This document shows, piece by piece, positions 1-7,695 of a DNA stretch of 64,000 nucleotides. Under the pieces are notes generated by a model. That model made no database searches. It was not told the origin of the DNA and was given only the letters and a program-made list of their open reading frames with translations. The stretch is from Streptomyces sp. NBRC 109706 (GTDB lineage Bacteria; Actinomycetota; Actinomycetes; Streptomycetales; Streptomycetaceae). The stretch is taken from contig NZ_BBOM01000011.1 in assembly GCF_000974485.1 (NCBI RefSeq), positions 558,001 through 622,000 of the forward strand. The letters are read 5' to 3'. The translations under genes and the position numbers were made by a program. Numbering within the stretch: position 1 is the first letter of the stretch; each line of letters opens with the position of its first letter.

Positions 1-1
1 G

Positions 2-454
2 GCCAGCGTGCCGCCCGAGGTGGTCGAGGTCACCGAGCTGGGCGGCTGGCCGGTGCCGGCCGACAGCGTCTACGACCGGCCCACCGCCCTGCGCGGCTAC
101 ACCTCCACGGGCATCTGGATCAGCCCCAACGGCGAACGGAAGATCGATCTGGTCCGCCGCTTCGTCACCCACTTCTACAGCGAGGCCAGCACGGAGCGGT
201 TCGTCCGAGACGCGGGGCAGGTGGTGGCGCTCAGGGGTGCCGTCGACAGCCCCCAGTTCCCGCTGATCGGCGAGTCCGTGCGGCTCTCCGAGGCCGACGA
301 GGGCGAGAGCGAGGTCGCCTACGCCGTGCTGCCCGACCTCTTCGTGCCGGCGGCCGTCTCCCAGCCGCTGATCCGGGCCACCAGCCTCGCCTTCACCCCG
401 GGACGCGACGCCGCCGCCATCGCCCGGGCGCTGGACACCGCCTACCGGAGCTGA
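2..454 (+). CDS. Sugar ABC transporter substrate-binding protein, C-terminal fragment
   Basis: This is the C-terminal part of an extracellular solute-binding protein; the start lies left of the window and the reading frame is open from base 2. About 150 residues are visible, with the tail typical of family 1 binding proteins (an STGIWISPNG stretch, then RRFVTHFYS and a C-terminal helix of alternating Ala and Arg). Two permease genes follow on the same strand after 84 nt, which supports the assignment and makes this the first gene of a binding-protein/permease/permease operon. It would bind a sugar outside the membrane and deliver it to the permeases. The ligand cannot be told from this fragment. 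Family call is fairly sure because of context; the fragment alone would be weak evidence. Confidence 0.7.
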   Translation, partial: ASVPPEVVEVTELGGWPVPADSVYDRPTALRGYTSTGIWISPNGERKIDLVRRFVTHFYSEASTERFVRDAGQVVALRGAVDSPQFPLIGESVRLSEADEGESEVAYAVLPDLFVPAAVSQPLIRATSLAFTPGRDAAAIARALDTAYRS

Positions 455-538
455 CGGCACCCACCACGGCACAGGCGGAACCACACCCGGCCACCCGGCC
501 GGCCGCCGGCCATCCCAAGCGGAAAGGGCACAACGACG

Positions 539-1468
539 GTGCACTCCTCCACCCCGACCACCGGGACCGGGCCAGGGCCCGCCCGCCGGCGGCCGACCAG
601 ATCCCGACGCGAGGGCTCACCGGTCACGCTGCTGGCCGTCCCGGCGCTCGTCTGGTACCTGCTGTTCACGCTGGGCCCGCTGCTGGCCATGTTCTATATC
701 AGCGGCCTCAGTTGGCCCGGCATGCTGGCGCCACGCTCCTGGGCCGGCTTCGAGAACTTCCGCATCGTTTGGGGTGATCCGCTCTTCTGGCAGGCCGTGC
801 GGAACAGCGCCATCCAGATCGGCGTCGTCCTCCCCGTCATGGTCGTCGCGGCGTTCATGGTGGGCTACTACCTCACGTTGAAGCCCCGGGGCCACCGGGT
901 GCTGCGGGTGGTGCTCTTCACGCCGGCGCTGATCTCCGCCTCGGCGAAGGCGATGATGGCCTACAGCGTGCTGGCCCCCAACGGGCTGCTCAACGGCATG
1001 CTCGACGGCGTCGGCCTCGGCTCCCTCGGCCGCGCCTGGCTCGCCGACACCGAGACCGCGCTGGCCTGCATCATGGCCATCGACCTGTGGAACGGGATCG
1101 GCTTCACCGCCGTCCTCTTCGCCGCCCGGCTCGGCAGCGTTCCCGGCGAGGTCTACGAGGCGGCCGAACTCGACGGCAGCGGCCACTGGCGCCGGATGTG
1201 GGGCATCGCCTTCCCCATCACCAAGGACTACGTGGGCGTGGTCACCATGCTCCAGTTCCTGTGGATCCTCTTCTCCTCCGCGCAGAACGTGCTGCTGCTG
1301 ACCCAGGGCGGTCCGGGCAACGCCACCACCAACCTGTCGTTCCTCGTCTACAACAAGGCGTTCGTCCAGTCCGACCTCGGCTACAGCCAGGCCGCCGGCG
1401 TCCTGCTCTTTGTCGCCGGACTCCTCGGCATGCTCGCCATCCGCCGTCTGCTGCGCCAGACCTACTGA
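539..1468 (+). CDS. Sugar ABC transporter permease (MalF type)
   Basis: Inner-membrane subunit of a carbohydrate importer, 309 residues. After a basic N-terminal tail (about 30 residues) there are six hydrophobic segments. The cytoplasmic EAA loop that contacts the ATPase is visible as VYEAAELDGSGHWRRMWGIA around residues 205-225, followed by the FPI motif. The GTG start at 539 is preceded by GGAAAGGG, about 10 nt upstream. It lies 84 nt after the binding protein and 16 nt before the second permease, so the three should be cotranscribed. No ATPase gene is present; in Streptomyces a shared MsiK-type ATPase commonly energises such operons, which is known for the family and inferred here. Confidence 0.92.
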   Translation: MHSSTPTTGTGPGPARRRPTRSRREGSPVTLLAVPALVWYLLFTLGPLLAMFYISGLSWPGMLAPRSWAGFENFRIVWGDPLFWQAVRNSAIQIGVVLPVMVVAAFMVGYYLTLKPRGHRVLRVVLFTPALISASAKAMMAYSVLAPNGLLNGMLDGVGLGSLGRAWLADTETALACIMAIDLWNGIGFTAVLFAARLGSVPGEVYEAAELDGSGHWRRMWGIAFPITKDYVGVVTMLQFLWILFSSAQNVLLLTQGGPGNATTNLSFLVYNKAFVQSDLGYSQAAGVLLFVAGLLGMLAIRRLLRQTY

Positions 1469-1484
1469 CCGCCCAGGAGCCGTC

Positions 1485-2375
1485 ATGCGTAACCCCGAGC
1501 AGGCGCCCCGCGCCCTCCGCCGCCCCCGGACGACCCGCCGCGTCGGCCGTGGCGGACGGCTGCTGTGGGGGGTGAGCCACAGCCTGATCTGGCTCTATGC
1601 CCTGGCCCTGGTGCTGCCCCTCTACTACCTGGTCATCTCCTCGTTCAAGAAGACCACCGACATCTTCGACAGCCCGCTGACCCCGCCGCTCGACCCCGTC
1701 TGGCACTACTTCGGGGATGCCATCAGCTACGCCAGACTCGACCTGGCCATGGTCAACTCGGCGCTGGTCACGGCGACCGCGCTGGTCCTCACCCTGCTGC
1801 TGGCGGTGCCGGCCGCCTTCGCGCTGGCCCGCAGCAGGGGACGGCTCTCCACGCTGCTGGAGCGGATCTTCGCGATGGGCTTCCTGGTGCCCACCTTCGC
1901 CGCCCTGGTGCCCACCTTCCTGATGGCCGCCTACTCGGGGCTCTTCCACACCAGGACCTTTGTGATCCTGCTGCTGCCGGCCGGCGCGCTGCCGCTGTCG
2001 GTGGTGCTGCTCACCCAGTTCATGCGCACCGTGCCGCCGGAGCTTGAGGAGAGCGCCCGGGTGGACGGCGCCGGCACCTGGACCGTGCTGTGGCGGGTCT
2101 TCGTCCCGCTGAGCATGCCGGGCATCGCCACCGTGCTGCTGCTCAACTTCCTGAACTTCTGGAACGAATATCTCTACTCCCTGGTCATCATCGGTCCCGA
2201 CACCTCGCAGCGCACCATCCAGGTGGCGCTGCCCACCCTCCAGGCCAACCAGGCCACCGAGTACGGCGTCCTGATGGCCGGCACGGCGATCACCCTGATC
2301 CCGGTCTATATCGTGTACGTGGTGCTCCAACGCAGAATGGAGCAGGCACTGATCAGCGGCGCGGTCAAGATGTGA
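1485..2375 (+). CDS. Sugar ABC transporter permease (MalG type)
   Basis: Second membrane subunit of the importer, 296 residues from the ATG at 1485, which has CAGGAG about 6 nt upstream. An upstream in-frame start at 1410 would run far into the preceding permease and is rejected. Six membrane segments are visible. The EAA loop reads LEESARVDGAGTWTVLWRVF around residues 187-206 and is followed by VPLSMPG, as in MalG proteins. It follows the MalF-type permease by 16 nt and precedes a LacI regulator by about 120 nt, so it closes the transport operon. The C-terminal SGAVKM tail is typical of MalG-like permeases. The transported sugar is unknown. Confidence 0.92.
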   Translation: MRNPEQAPRALRRPRTTRRVGRGGRLLWGVSHSLIWLYALALVLPLYYLVISSFKKTTDIFDSPLTPPLDPVWHYFGDAISYARLDLAMVNSALVTATALVLTLLLAVPAAFALARSRGRLSTLLERIFAMGFLVPTFAALVPTFLMAAYSGLFHTRTFVILLLPAGALPLSVVLLTQFMRTVPPELEESARVDGAGTWTVLWRVFVPLSMPGIATVLLLNFLNFWNEYLYSLVIIGPDTSQRTIQVALPTLQANQATEYGVLMAGTAITLIPVYIVYVVLQRRMEQALISGAVKM

Positions 2376-2498
2376 CCGCCGCTCCCACCGGGGAGCGGCC
2401 CGGGCGACACCGCGCCCCGAAGGAACGGAGACCGGGCCATCACTCGTGACGAAGCGGCCAGGGCGACGGCGCCACCCCGCCGATCCCAGCCCACCATC

Positions 2499-3509
2499 AT
2501 GGACGTGGCCGCCCTCGCCGGTGTCTCCAAGTCGGCGGTGTCCAAGGTCTTCAACAACCGCGACGGCATCTCGGGGCCGACCCGCGAACGCATCCTGGAC
2601 GCCGCCGAGAAGCTCGGCTGGTCGCCCAGCGCCCACGCCATGGCGCTGCGCGGCGAACGCACCCGCACCGTCGGGCTGGTCATCGCCAGGGACCCCGATC
2701 TGCTGACCGCCGACCCCTTCTTCGCCGAGACGGTCGCCGGCCTTGAGGAGGAGTTCGCCCCGGCCGGCTACGGCCTGCGCCTCCACCTCGTCGGCGCCGG
2801 CCAGGCCGAGTCCGACTGCTACGAACAGCTGGTCCGCCAACGCCGCGTCGACGCCTTCCTGTTGACGGACCACCGGATCGGCGACTCCCGGCACGAGCTG
2901 CTGCGCCGGCTCCGCGTCCCCGGGCTGCTGATCGGCCGGCCCTGGCAGGGCGAGCCGGCCGAGAGCGTGCACGCGCTCGGCCTGGAGGAGGCGACCGCCG
3001 CGGCCGTCGACCATCTGATCGACCTGCGGCACCGCCGGATCGCCTATGTCGCGGGCCCGGAGGACCGGGTGCACGGCCGGCTGCGCCGCGTCCATCTGGA
3101 GGCGGAGCTGGGCGCGCGCGGCCTGCGGCTGCGCACCCGCCTGGACACCGAACTCACCGGCGAGGCCGCCTCGCACGCCACCACCGCCCTGCTCGCCGAC
3201 CCCGACGACCGGCCCACCGCGATCCTCTACCCCAACGACGCCATGGCGCTCACCGGCATCGCCACCGCCCAGCGGATGGGGCTGCGGGTGCCCGACGACG
3301 TCTCCGTCATCGGGCACGACGACCATCCGCTCGGCCAGTGGCTGCACCCCAGGCTCACCACCATCACCCAGGACGCCCGGCAGGTCAGCCGCGCGGCGGC
3401 CCGGCGGCTGCTGAGCCTGCTGGGCGAGCCGGCCGACGCCGCCCCGGAGCCGCCCACCGCCCGGCTGGTCATCCGCGAGTCCACGGGGCCCGCGCCCGGA
3501 CGGCCCTGA
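2499..3509 (+). CDS. LacI family transcriptional regulator
   Basis: DNA-binding repressor of the LacI/GalR family, 336 residues as drawn. The helix-turn-helix starts at residue 1 (MDVAALAGVSKSAVSKVFNN), followed by the hinge helix (SAHAMALRGERTRTVGLV) and a periplasmic-binding-type sensor domain (residues 60-330). It probably controls the preceding importer operon in response to its sugar. The start is uncertain. The frame is open back to the stop codon of the permease gene, and about 20 family-like residues (ending SQPTI) precede the ATG, but that stretch has no ATG, GTG, TTG or CTG. A GGAG lies 8 nt before an in-frame ATC at 2439. The true N-terminus may therefore be longer than shown. Confidence 0.9.
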   Translation: MDVAALAGVSKSAVSKVFNNRDGISGPTRERILDAAEKLGWSPSAHAMALRGERTRTVGLVIARDPDLLTADPFFAETVAGLEEEFAPAGYGLRLHLVGAGQAESDCYEQLVRQRRVDAFLLTDHRIGDSRHELLRRLRVPGLLIGRPWQGEPAESVHALGLEEATAAAVDHLIDLRHRRIAYVAGPEDRVHGRLRRVHLEAELGARGLRLRTRLDTELTGEAASHATTALLADPDDRPTAILYPNDAMALTGIATAQRMGLRVPDDVSVIGHDDHPLGQWLHPRLTTITQDARQVSRAAARRLLSLLGEPADAAPEPPTARLVIRESTGPAPGRP

Positions 3510-3534
3510 CCGGGCTCCTCCCGGCGGGGCGGGC

Positions 3535-3557
3535 GGCGCACCCCGTTTCGGGGCGCC
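3535..3557 (+). terminator. Hairpin after the LacI gene
   Basis: An inverted repeat, CCCCG-TTT-CGGGG extended by GGCG/CGCC across a two-base bulge, lies 26 nt after the LacI stop codon. It would form a strong stem with a three-base loop, but no T-run follows, as is common in high-GC actinomycetes. It separates the sugar operon from the carotenoid operon. Confidence 0.5.
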
Positions 3558-3593
3558 TCGGGCGTGGCGCGAGGTAGGAAACCGGCGTCCTGG

Positions 3594-3600
3594 TACATAT
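3594..3600 (+). promoter_or_regulatory. Possible -10 element of the crtY-crtU operon
   Basis: TACATAT is an AT-rich island ending 6 nt before the GTG of crtY. No ribosome site lies at normal distance from that GTG, so a start of transcription at or next to the GTG (leaderless mRNA) is possible. No clear -35 box is visible. This is inference from spacing only. Confidence 0.3.
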
Positions 3601-3606
3601 CCACGG

Positions 3607-4812
3607 GTGTGCACCCCCCTCTGCCCGGACGTCGGCATCGCCGTGGTCGGCGCCGGCGCGGCCGGCCTCTCGCTGGCCCTGCGGCTCGCCGCCGCCCCGC
3701 TCCCGCCCGGCAGCCCCCAGGTGACGCTGATCGACGCGCCGCCAGGACCCCACCGGCCGCCCCCGCGCACCTGGTGCTACTGGGAGCCGCCCGGCGGCGA
3801 GTTCGACGAGCTGCTGACCGCGTCCTGGGCGCGGCTGCGGGTCTTCGGCCCGGACGGCGTCCCCGTCGAACGCCGACCCTCGACGCTGCGCTACAAGATG
3901 CTGCGCTCCACCGACCTCCAGGCGGCCGTCCGGGCGCGGCTCGGCCCGGTGCGCGCCAGGGAGTTGACCGTCACCGCGATCCGCCCGCTGCCGCGCGGCG
4001 CCGAGCTGCGGGCCGAGACCGCCACCGGGGAGAGGGTCGGGCTGCGGGCCCGCTGGGTCTTCGACTCCCGGCCGCCCGCGCCACCCCCCGCCCGCACCCG
4101 GCTGCTCCAGCACTTCCACGGCTGGTTCCTGCGCACCGCCCGCCCGGCGTTCGACCCGACCGTCGTCGACCTGATGGACTTCCGCGTACCCCAGCCGCCC
4201 GGCGGGCTGGCCTTCGGCTATGTGCTGCCGCTCGCCCCGGACGAGGCACTGGTGGAGTACACCGAGTTCTCCGCCGCCGCCCTCGACGACGCGGCCTACG
4301 ACCGGGCGCTCGGCCACTACGCCGCCACCGTACGGCGGTTGGGCGCCTTCCGTGTCCTGGCCACCGAACGCGGCGCCATCCCGATGACCGACGCCCGCCA
4401 CCCCCGCCAACTCGCCCCCGCCGTCTTCCGGTTGGGCGCCGCCGGCGGCGCCACCCGGCCGGCGACCGGCTACACCTTCGCCGCCGCCCAACGCCAGACC
4501 CGGGCCGTCGCCCGCGCCCTGGCCGGCGGCCGCCGGCCCCGGCCGCCCGCCGCCTACCCGGCCAGGGCGCTGGCCATGGACGCGGTGCTGCTGCGCGCCC
4601 TCGACCGGGGCCGGGTCGACGGCGCCGCGTTCCTCACCCGCCTCTTCCGCGAGATCCCACCGGACCGGCTGCTCCGCTTCCTCGACGGGGACACCCGCCT
4701 CCACGAGGACCTGGCGATCGGCCTGCACACCCCCGTGCCGCCCATGCTGCGCACCGCGGCCGAACTGCCCTGGCGCCGCCGCCGGCCCGTCCCGCCGGCG
4801 GGCGTCCGATGA
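3607..4812 (+). CDS. crtY: Lycopene cyclase CrtY
   Basis: Cyclises both ends of lycopene to beta-carotene in the isorenieratene pathway; a flavin-dependent membrane-associated enzyme of 401 residues, the usual length for actinobacterial CrtY. The N-terminal dinucleotide-binding motif is VVGAGAAGLSLALRLA (residues 12-27). RTWCYWEPP follows at about 55, YKMLRSTD near 98, and a second conserved stretch, RLGAAGGATRPATGYTF, is near residue 280. The GTG start at 3607 lacks a good ribosome site. The stop overlaps the crtU start (ATGA). In described Streptomyces clusters crtT lies between or next to these genes (order crtY-T-U); it is absent here. Two overlapping frames are also open in this region but lack family motifs. 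Confidence 0.93.
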   Translation: MCTPLCPDVGIAVVGAGAAGLSLALRLAAAPLPPGSPQVTLIDAPPGPHRPPPRTWCYWEPPGGEFDELLTASWARLRVFGPDGVPVERRPSTLRYKMLRSTDLQAAVRARLGPVRARELTVTAIRPLPRGAELRAETATGERVGLRARWVFDSRPPAPPPARTRLLQHFHGWFLRTARPAFDPTVVDLMDFRVPQPPGGLAFGYVLPLAPDEALVEYTEFSAAALDDAAYDRALGHYAATVRRLGAFRVLATERGAIPMTDARHPRQLAPAVFRLGAAGGATRPATGYTFAAAQRQTRAVARALAGGRRPRPPAAYPARALAMDAVLLRALDRGRVDGAAFLTRLFREIPPDRLLRFLDGDTRLHEDLAIGLHTPVPPMLRTAAELPWRRRRPVPPAGVR

Positions 4813-6353
4813 GCACCCCGCGCCGGGGCCGCGACCGGCAAGCCGTCACCATCCCGGCACCGCCCGGACGCGACCGGATCACCGGCCCGCCGCCCCGGGT
4901 GGCCGTGCTCGGCGGCGGCATCGCCGGCCTCGCCGCCGCCACAGGGCTGGTCGAACGCGGCGTCCACGTCACGCTCTACGAACGGGCCCCCGTCCTCGGC
5001 GGCCGGCTCGCCGGCTGGCCCGACCGGCTCGCCGACGGCTCCGCCGCCACCATGAGCCGCGGCTTCCACGCCTTCTTCCGCCAGTACTACAACCTGCGCG
5101 GGTTGCTGCGTCGGGCCGACCCCACGCTCGCCATGCTCCGCCCGCTGCCCGACTACCCGCTCCGGCACCGCGACGGCGCACACGACGGCTTCGCCCACCT
5201 GCCGCGCGTCCCACCCTGGAACGCCCTCGCCCTCGCCGCGCTCAGCCCCAGCTTCCCGCCCCGCGAACTCGCCGCGCTCGACCTCCGCGCCGCGCTGCCG
5301 CTGCTCGACATCCGGGTCCCCGACGTCTACCGACGGCTCGACGGGACCAGCGCCGCCGACCTGCTGGACCGGATCCGCTTCCCGGCCGCCGCCCGCCATC
5401 TGGCCTTCGAGGTCTTCTCCCGCAGTTTCTTCGCCGACCCGCGCCAACTCTCCGCCGCCGAGATGGCGTTGATGTTCCACATCTACTTCCTCGGCTCCAG
5501 CGAGGGCCTGCTCTTCGACGTCCCGGCGGAGCCGTTCCCCCGAGCGCTGTGGGAACCCCTCGCCCGCTACCTCGTCGGACACGGACTGACCCCGCGCACC
5601 GGGACCGCCGCACACGCCGTCCGTCCCGCCGGACCGCACCCGCACGACGGGCTCGACGTCCTCACCGACGACGGCACCCACCGCCACGACGCGGTGGTGC
5701 TCGCCCTGGACACCGCGGGACTGCGCGGCATCGCGGCCCACTCGCCGCGCCTGGGCGACGCCGCCTGGCGCGACCGGCTGCGCCGGCTGCGCACCGCGCC
5801 CCCGTTCCTGGTCTCCCGGCTCTGGCTCGACCGCCCCCTCGCCCACCACCGCCCCGGCTTCCTCGGCACCGCCGGCTACGACGGACTCGACAACATCAGC
5901 GTGCTCGACCGGTGGGAGGGCGAAGCCGCCCGCTGGGCGGCCCGCACCGGCGGATCCGTCGTCGAACTCCACGCCTACGCCGTCGATCCGGCGGCCGACC
6001 GCGCCGCCACCCAGGCCCGACTGCTGGCCGCCGCCCGCACCGTCTACCCCGAGACCGCCGCCGCGCGGGTGCTGGACGCGCGGCACCTGTGGCGGGACGA
6101 CTGCCCGCTCTTCCCCGTCGACGGCTACCGCGACCGGCCCACCGTCACCACCCCCGACCCGCGCGTCGTCGTCGCCGGCGACCTGGTCCGCGCGCCACTG
6201 CCCGTCGCCCTGATGGAACGCGCCGCCACCACCGGCCTCCTCGCGGCCAACACACTGCTCGCCCGCTGGGGCGTGCGAGGCCACCCGCTGTGGACGGTGC
6301 CAAGAACCGGCCGCAGTGCCGCGCTGCGCGCGATGGCCTATGCGGCGCACTGA
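4809..6353 (+). CDS. crtU: Isorenieratene synthase (beta-carotene desaturase/methyl shift) CrtU
   Basis: Converts beta-carotene rings to aromatic phi-rings, giving isorenieratene. The protein has 514 residues and belongs to the CrtI-like FAD amine-oxidoreductase fold. The FAD motif VAVLGGGIAGLAAATGLVER is near residues 34-53, followed by YERAPVLGGRLAGW and the CrtU-typical SRGFHAFFRQYYNLR near residue 80. The C-terminal FAD segment RVVVAGDLVRAPLPVALMER is near residue 457. The ATG overlaps the crtY stop, so the two are translationally coupled. A long upstream extension of the frame lies inside crtY and is rejected. The last codons and stop (CAC TGA CGCG) belong to a sequence module repeated in the intergenic array and at the end of the convergent Rieske gene. 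Confidence 0.93.
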   Translation: MSTPRRGRDRQAVTIPAPPGRDRITGPPPRVAVLGGGIAGLAAATGLVERGVHVTLYERAPVLGGRLAGWPDRLADGSAATMSRGFHAFFRQYYNLRGLLRRADPTLAMLRPLPDYPLRHRDGAHDGFAHLPRVPPWNALALAALSPSFPPRELAALDLRAALPLLDIRVPDVYRRLDGTSAADLLDRIRFPAAARHLAFEVFSRSFFADPRQLSAAEMALMFHIYFLGSSEGLLFDVPAEPFPRALWEPLARYLVGHGLTPRTGTAAHAVRPAGPHPHDGLDVLTDDGTHRHDAVVLALDTAGLRGIAAHSPRLGDAAWRDRLRRLRTAPPFLVSRLWLDRPLAHHRPGFLGTAGYDGLDNISVLDRWEGEAARWAARTGGSVVELHAYAVDPAADRAATQARLLAAARTVYPETAAARVLDARHLWRDDCPLFPVDGYRDRPTVTTPDPRVVVAGDLVRAPLPVALMERAATTGLLAANTLLARWGVRGHPLWTVPRTGRSAALRAMAYAAH

Positions 6354-6369
6354 CGCGCTGGCGCGCGTC
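6352..6369 (+). terminator. Hairpin at the crtU stop codon, first copy of array element R1
   Basis: GACGCGC-TGGC-GCGCGTC is a perfect 7-bp stem with a 4-nt loop that begins inside the crtU stop codon. The reverse-complement form (loop GCCA) occurs three more times at 7226-7243, 7419-7436 and 7643-7660. It could act as a transcript end, but the repetition is unusual for a simple terminator. Confidence 0.55.
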
Positions 6370-7050
6370 GAGCGCGGCGCTGCCGCGATGGTGCCACTGC
6401 GCGGCGGGCTGGGCGCGTTGAGAGTGGGCGTTGCTGTGCTGCTGTCGATTCGAGGTGGGGATTGGTGCGGTTCTGCTGTGTGTTGGCGAGAGTTGGGTGG
6501 GACGTCAGCGCTGTGGTGCCGCTGCGCGGCGGGCTGACGCGCTGACGCGTGCGAGGGTGCCGCTGCGTGGCCGACTTGGGGTGGGGGTTGTGCGCCGGCG
6601 GGCTGGGGTTGGTGCGGTCTGCGACGCGCTGGTGCGTGTCGACTGCGGTGGGGTGGGATGCCTGCCTTCTCGGTGGGGGTCTTGCGGTGCATCGGCGTGC
6701 GGTGGCGGGGATGACGCCTTGTTGCGCTGGCGCTTTGCGGGAGCTTCGGTCGTCCATCGCGGTGGCGCCGGACGGGGGTGGCACCGGTGAGGCGGCGGGG
6801 CGAACGCAGGGCGCATCAATGGGGCGTTGCGAGCCGGAAGGACTCTTGTGGGCGAGGGGCCGGGGAGCAACTCGCAGGTCTACGTGGCGGAGGTGCCACC
6901 ACCTGAGCGGAGCCGCGCGTGTTCCGCGCTCGCCGGTGTGTCCGTGGGGTGGGTTCATCCCCTCCCGGTCACCGCGCCAGCGCGCCGCCGGTGTGCTGAA
7001 CGGCGCACCGTGACACCCCGACGGTCGACGCTCACCAGCGCGCTCACGTA

Positions 7051-7150
7051 GCGGAATCGCCCCTCCCGGTCACCCCGCCAGCGGACCGTTGTCGCGCCGG
7101 CTGACGCCGTCACGGCAATCCACGCACCACCGCGTAGCGGCAGCGTTGCG
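7051..7150. repeat. Direct repeat R3, copy 1
   Basis: Begins GCGGAATCGCCCCTCCCGG and contains CACCCCGCCAGCGGACCGTT, ending in CACCGCGTAGCGGCAGCG. It recurs 480 bp downstream with scattered substitutions and a short indel. Confidence 0.8.
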
Positions 7151-7200
7151 TCATCGGCCCGCCGTCCCACCTGCCGCGAGCGGAAGCCTGCCGTGCAGCG

Positions 7201-7329
7201 GTACCGTCGCGGCAGCGCTGCGCTCGACGCGCGCCAGCGCGTCAGTGCCCGCCACCGCGCGCAGTGCGTCGGCGCCAGCGTGCCGAACGGCGCACCGCGA
7301 GAAGCCGACGTTCCACGCCCACCGGCGGG
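7201..7329. repeat. Direct repeat R1-R2, copy 1
   Basis: A 129-bp unit containing the hairpin GACGCGC-GCCA-GCGCGTC at 7226-7243, followed by CAGTGCCCGCCACCGCGCG and the segment ending CCCACCGGCGGG. It matches 7394-7522 at 124 of 129 positions. The element GCGTCAGTGCC in it is the reverse complement of the sequence at the ends of both flanking genes. Confidence 0.9.
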
Positions 7330-7393
7330 ACACCGTGGTGGCCGGTGGCGCCACCACTGGAACCCGCCGCGAGCCAGAGCTTTCTGCGGAGCG

Positions 7394-7522
7394 GCACCGT
7401 CACGGTAGCGCCGCGCTCGACGCGCGCCAGCGCGTCAGTGCCCGCCACCGCGCGCAGTGCGTCGGCGCCGGCGTGCCGAACGGCGCACCGCGAGAAGCCG
7501 ACGTTCCACGCCCACCGGCGGG
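7394..7522. repeat. Direct repeat R1-R2, copy 2
   Basis: Second copy of the 129-bp unit, 193 bp after the first. Four of the five differences fall in the first 19 bases; the rest is identical except for one base. Hairpin copy at 7419-7436. Confidence 0.9.
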
Positions 7523-7530
7523 TCCACGCA

Positions 7531-7629
7531 GCGGAATTACCCCTCCCGGGCACCCCGCCAGCGGACCGTTGTTGCACCGGGGTGATGCCATCACGGCCCA
7601 CGTACCACCGCGTAGCGGCAGCGTCGCGG
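7531..7629. repeat. Direct repeat R3, copy 2
   Basis: Second copy of the roughly 100-bp R3 unit. It runs directly into a third R1 hairpin (7643-7660), so the order R3-R1 is kept in both places. Confidence 0.8.
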
Positions 7630-7695
7630 TAGCGCTGCGCTCGACGCGCGCCAGCGCGTCAGTGCCCGTTACCGCCACCGCGCAGCGCGTCCGCG

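Larger units (their letters stand above)
6354..7695. repeat. Repeat-rich non-coding spacer between convergent crtU and the Rieske gene
   Basis: This 1342-nt stretch holds no reading frame with streptomycete codon pattern or a recognisable domain; open frames exist on both strands because stops are rare. The left part (to about 6900) is rich in G and T on the + strand, the right part in C and A, so the halves look roughly inverted. The right half contains a 129-bp direct duplication (7201-7329 and 7394-7522, five mismatches) and a roughly 100-bp duplication (7051-7150 and 7531-7629). A 7-bp-stem hairpin occurs in four copies, one of them inverted at the crtU stop. Both flanking genes end in CACTGACGCG. 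It may be a terminator array, a decayed gene or a duplication hotspot. A crtT gene would be expected near here in related clusters, but I see no remnant of it. Confidence 0.8.

Noticed and set aside
1242..3770. Very long minus-strand frame (842 codons) through the permease and LacI genes
   Set aside because: It is an antisense shadow; composition is low-complexity Gly/Gln/Ala/Arg with no domain, while the plus-strand genes have clear family motifs.
6431..7013. Small frames on both strands inside the crtU/DUF5914 spacer as possible new genes
   Set aside because: They have no ribosome site, no domain and repeat-driven composition; the same segments are duplicated in different frames.
6354..7695. 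CRISPR array
   Set aside because: Repeats are long, few, unevenly spaced and degenerate; there are no uniform spacers and no cas genes in the window.
6354..7695. Decayed crtT gene or insertion sequence
   Set aside because: No methyltransferase or transposase motif can be read in any frame and no terminal inverted repeats with target duplication are seen.
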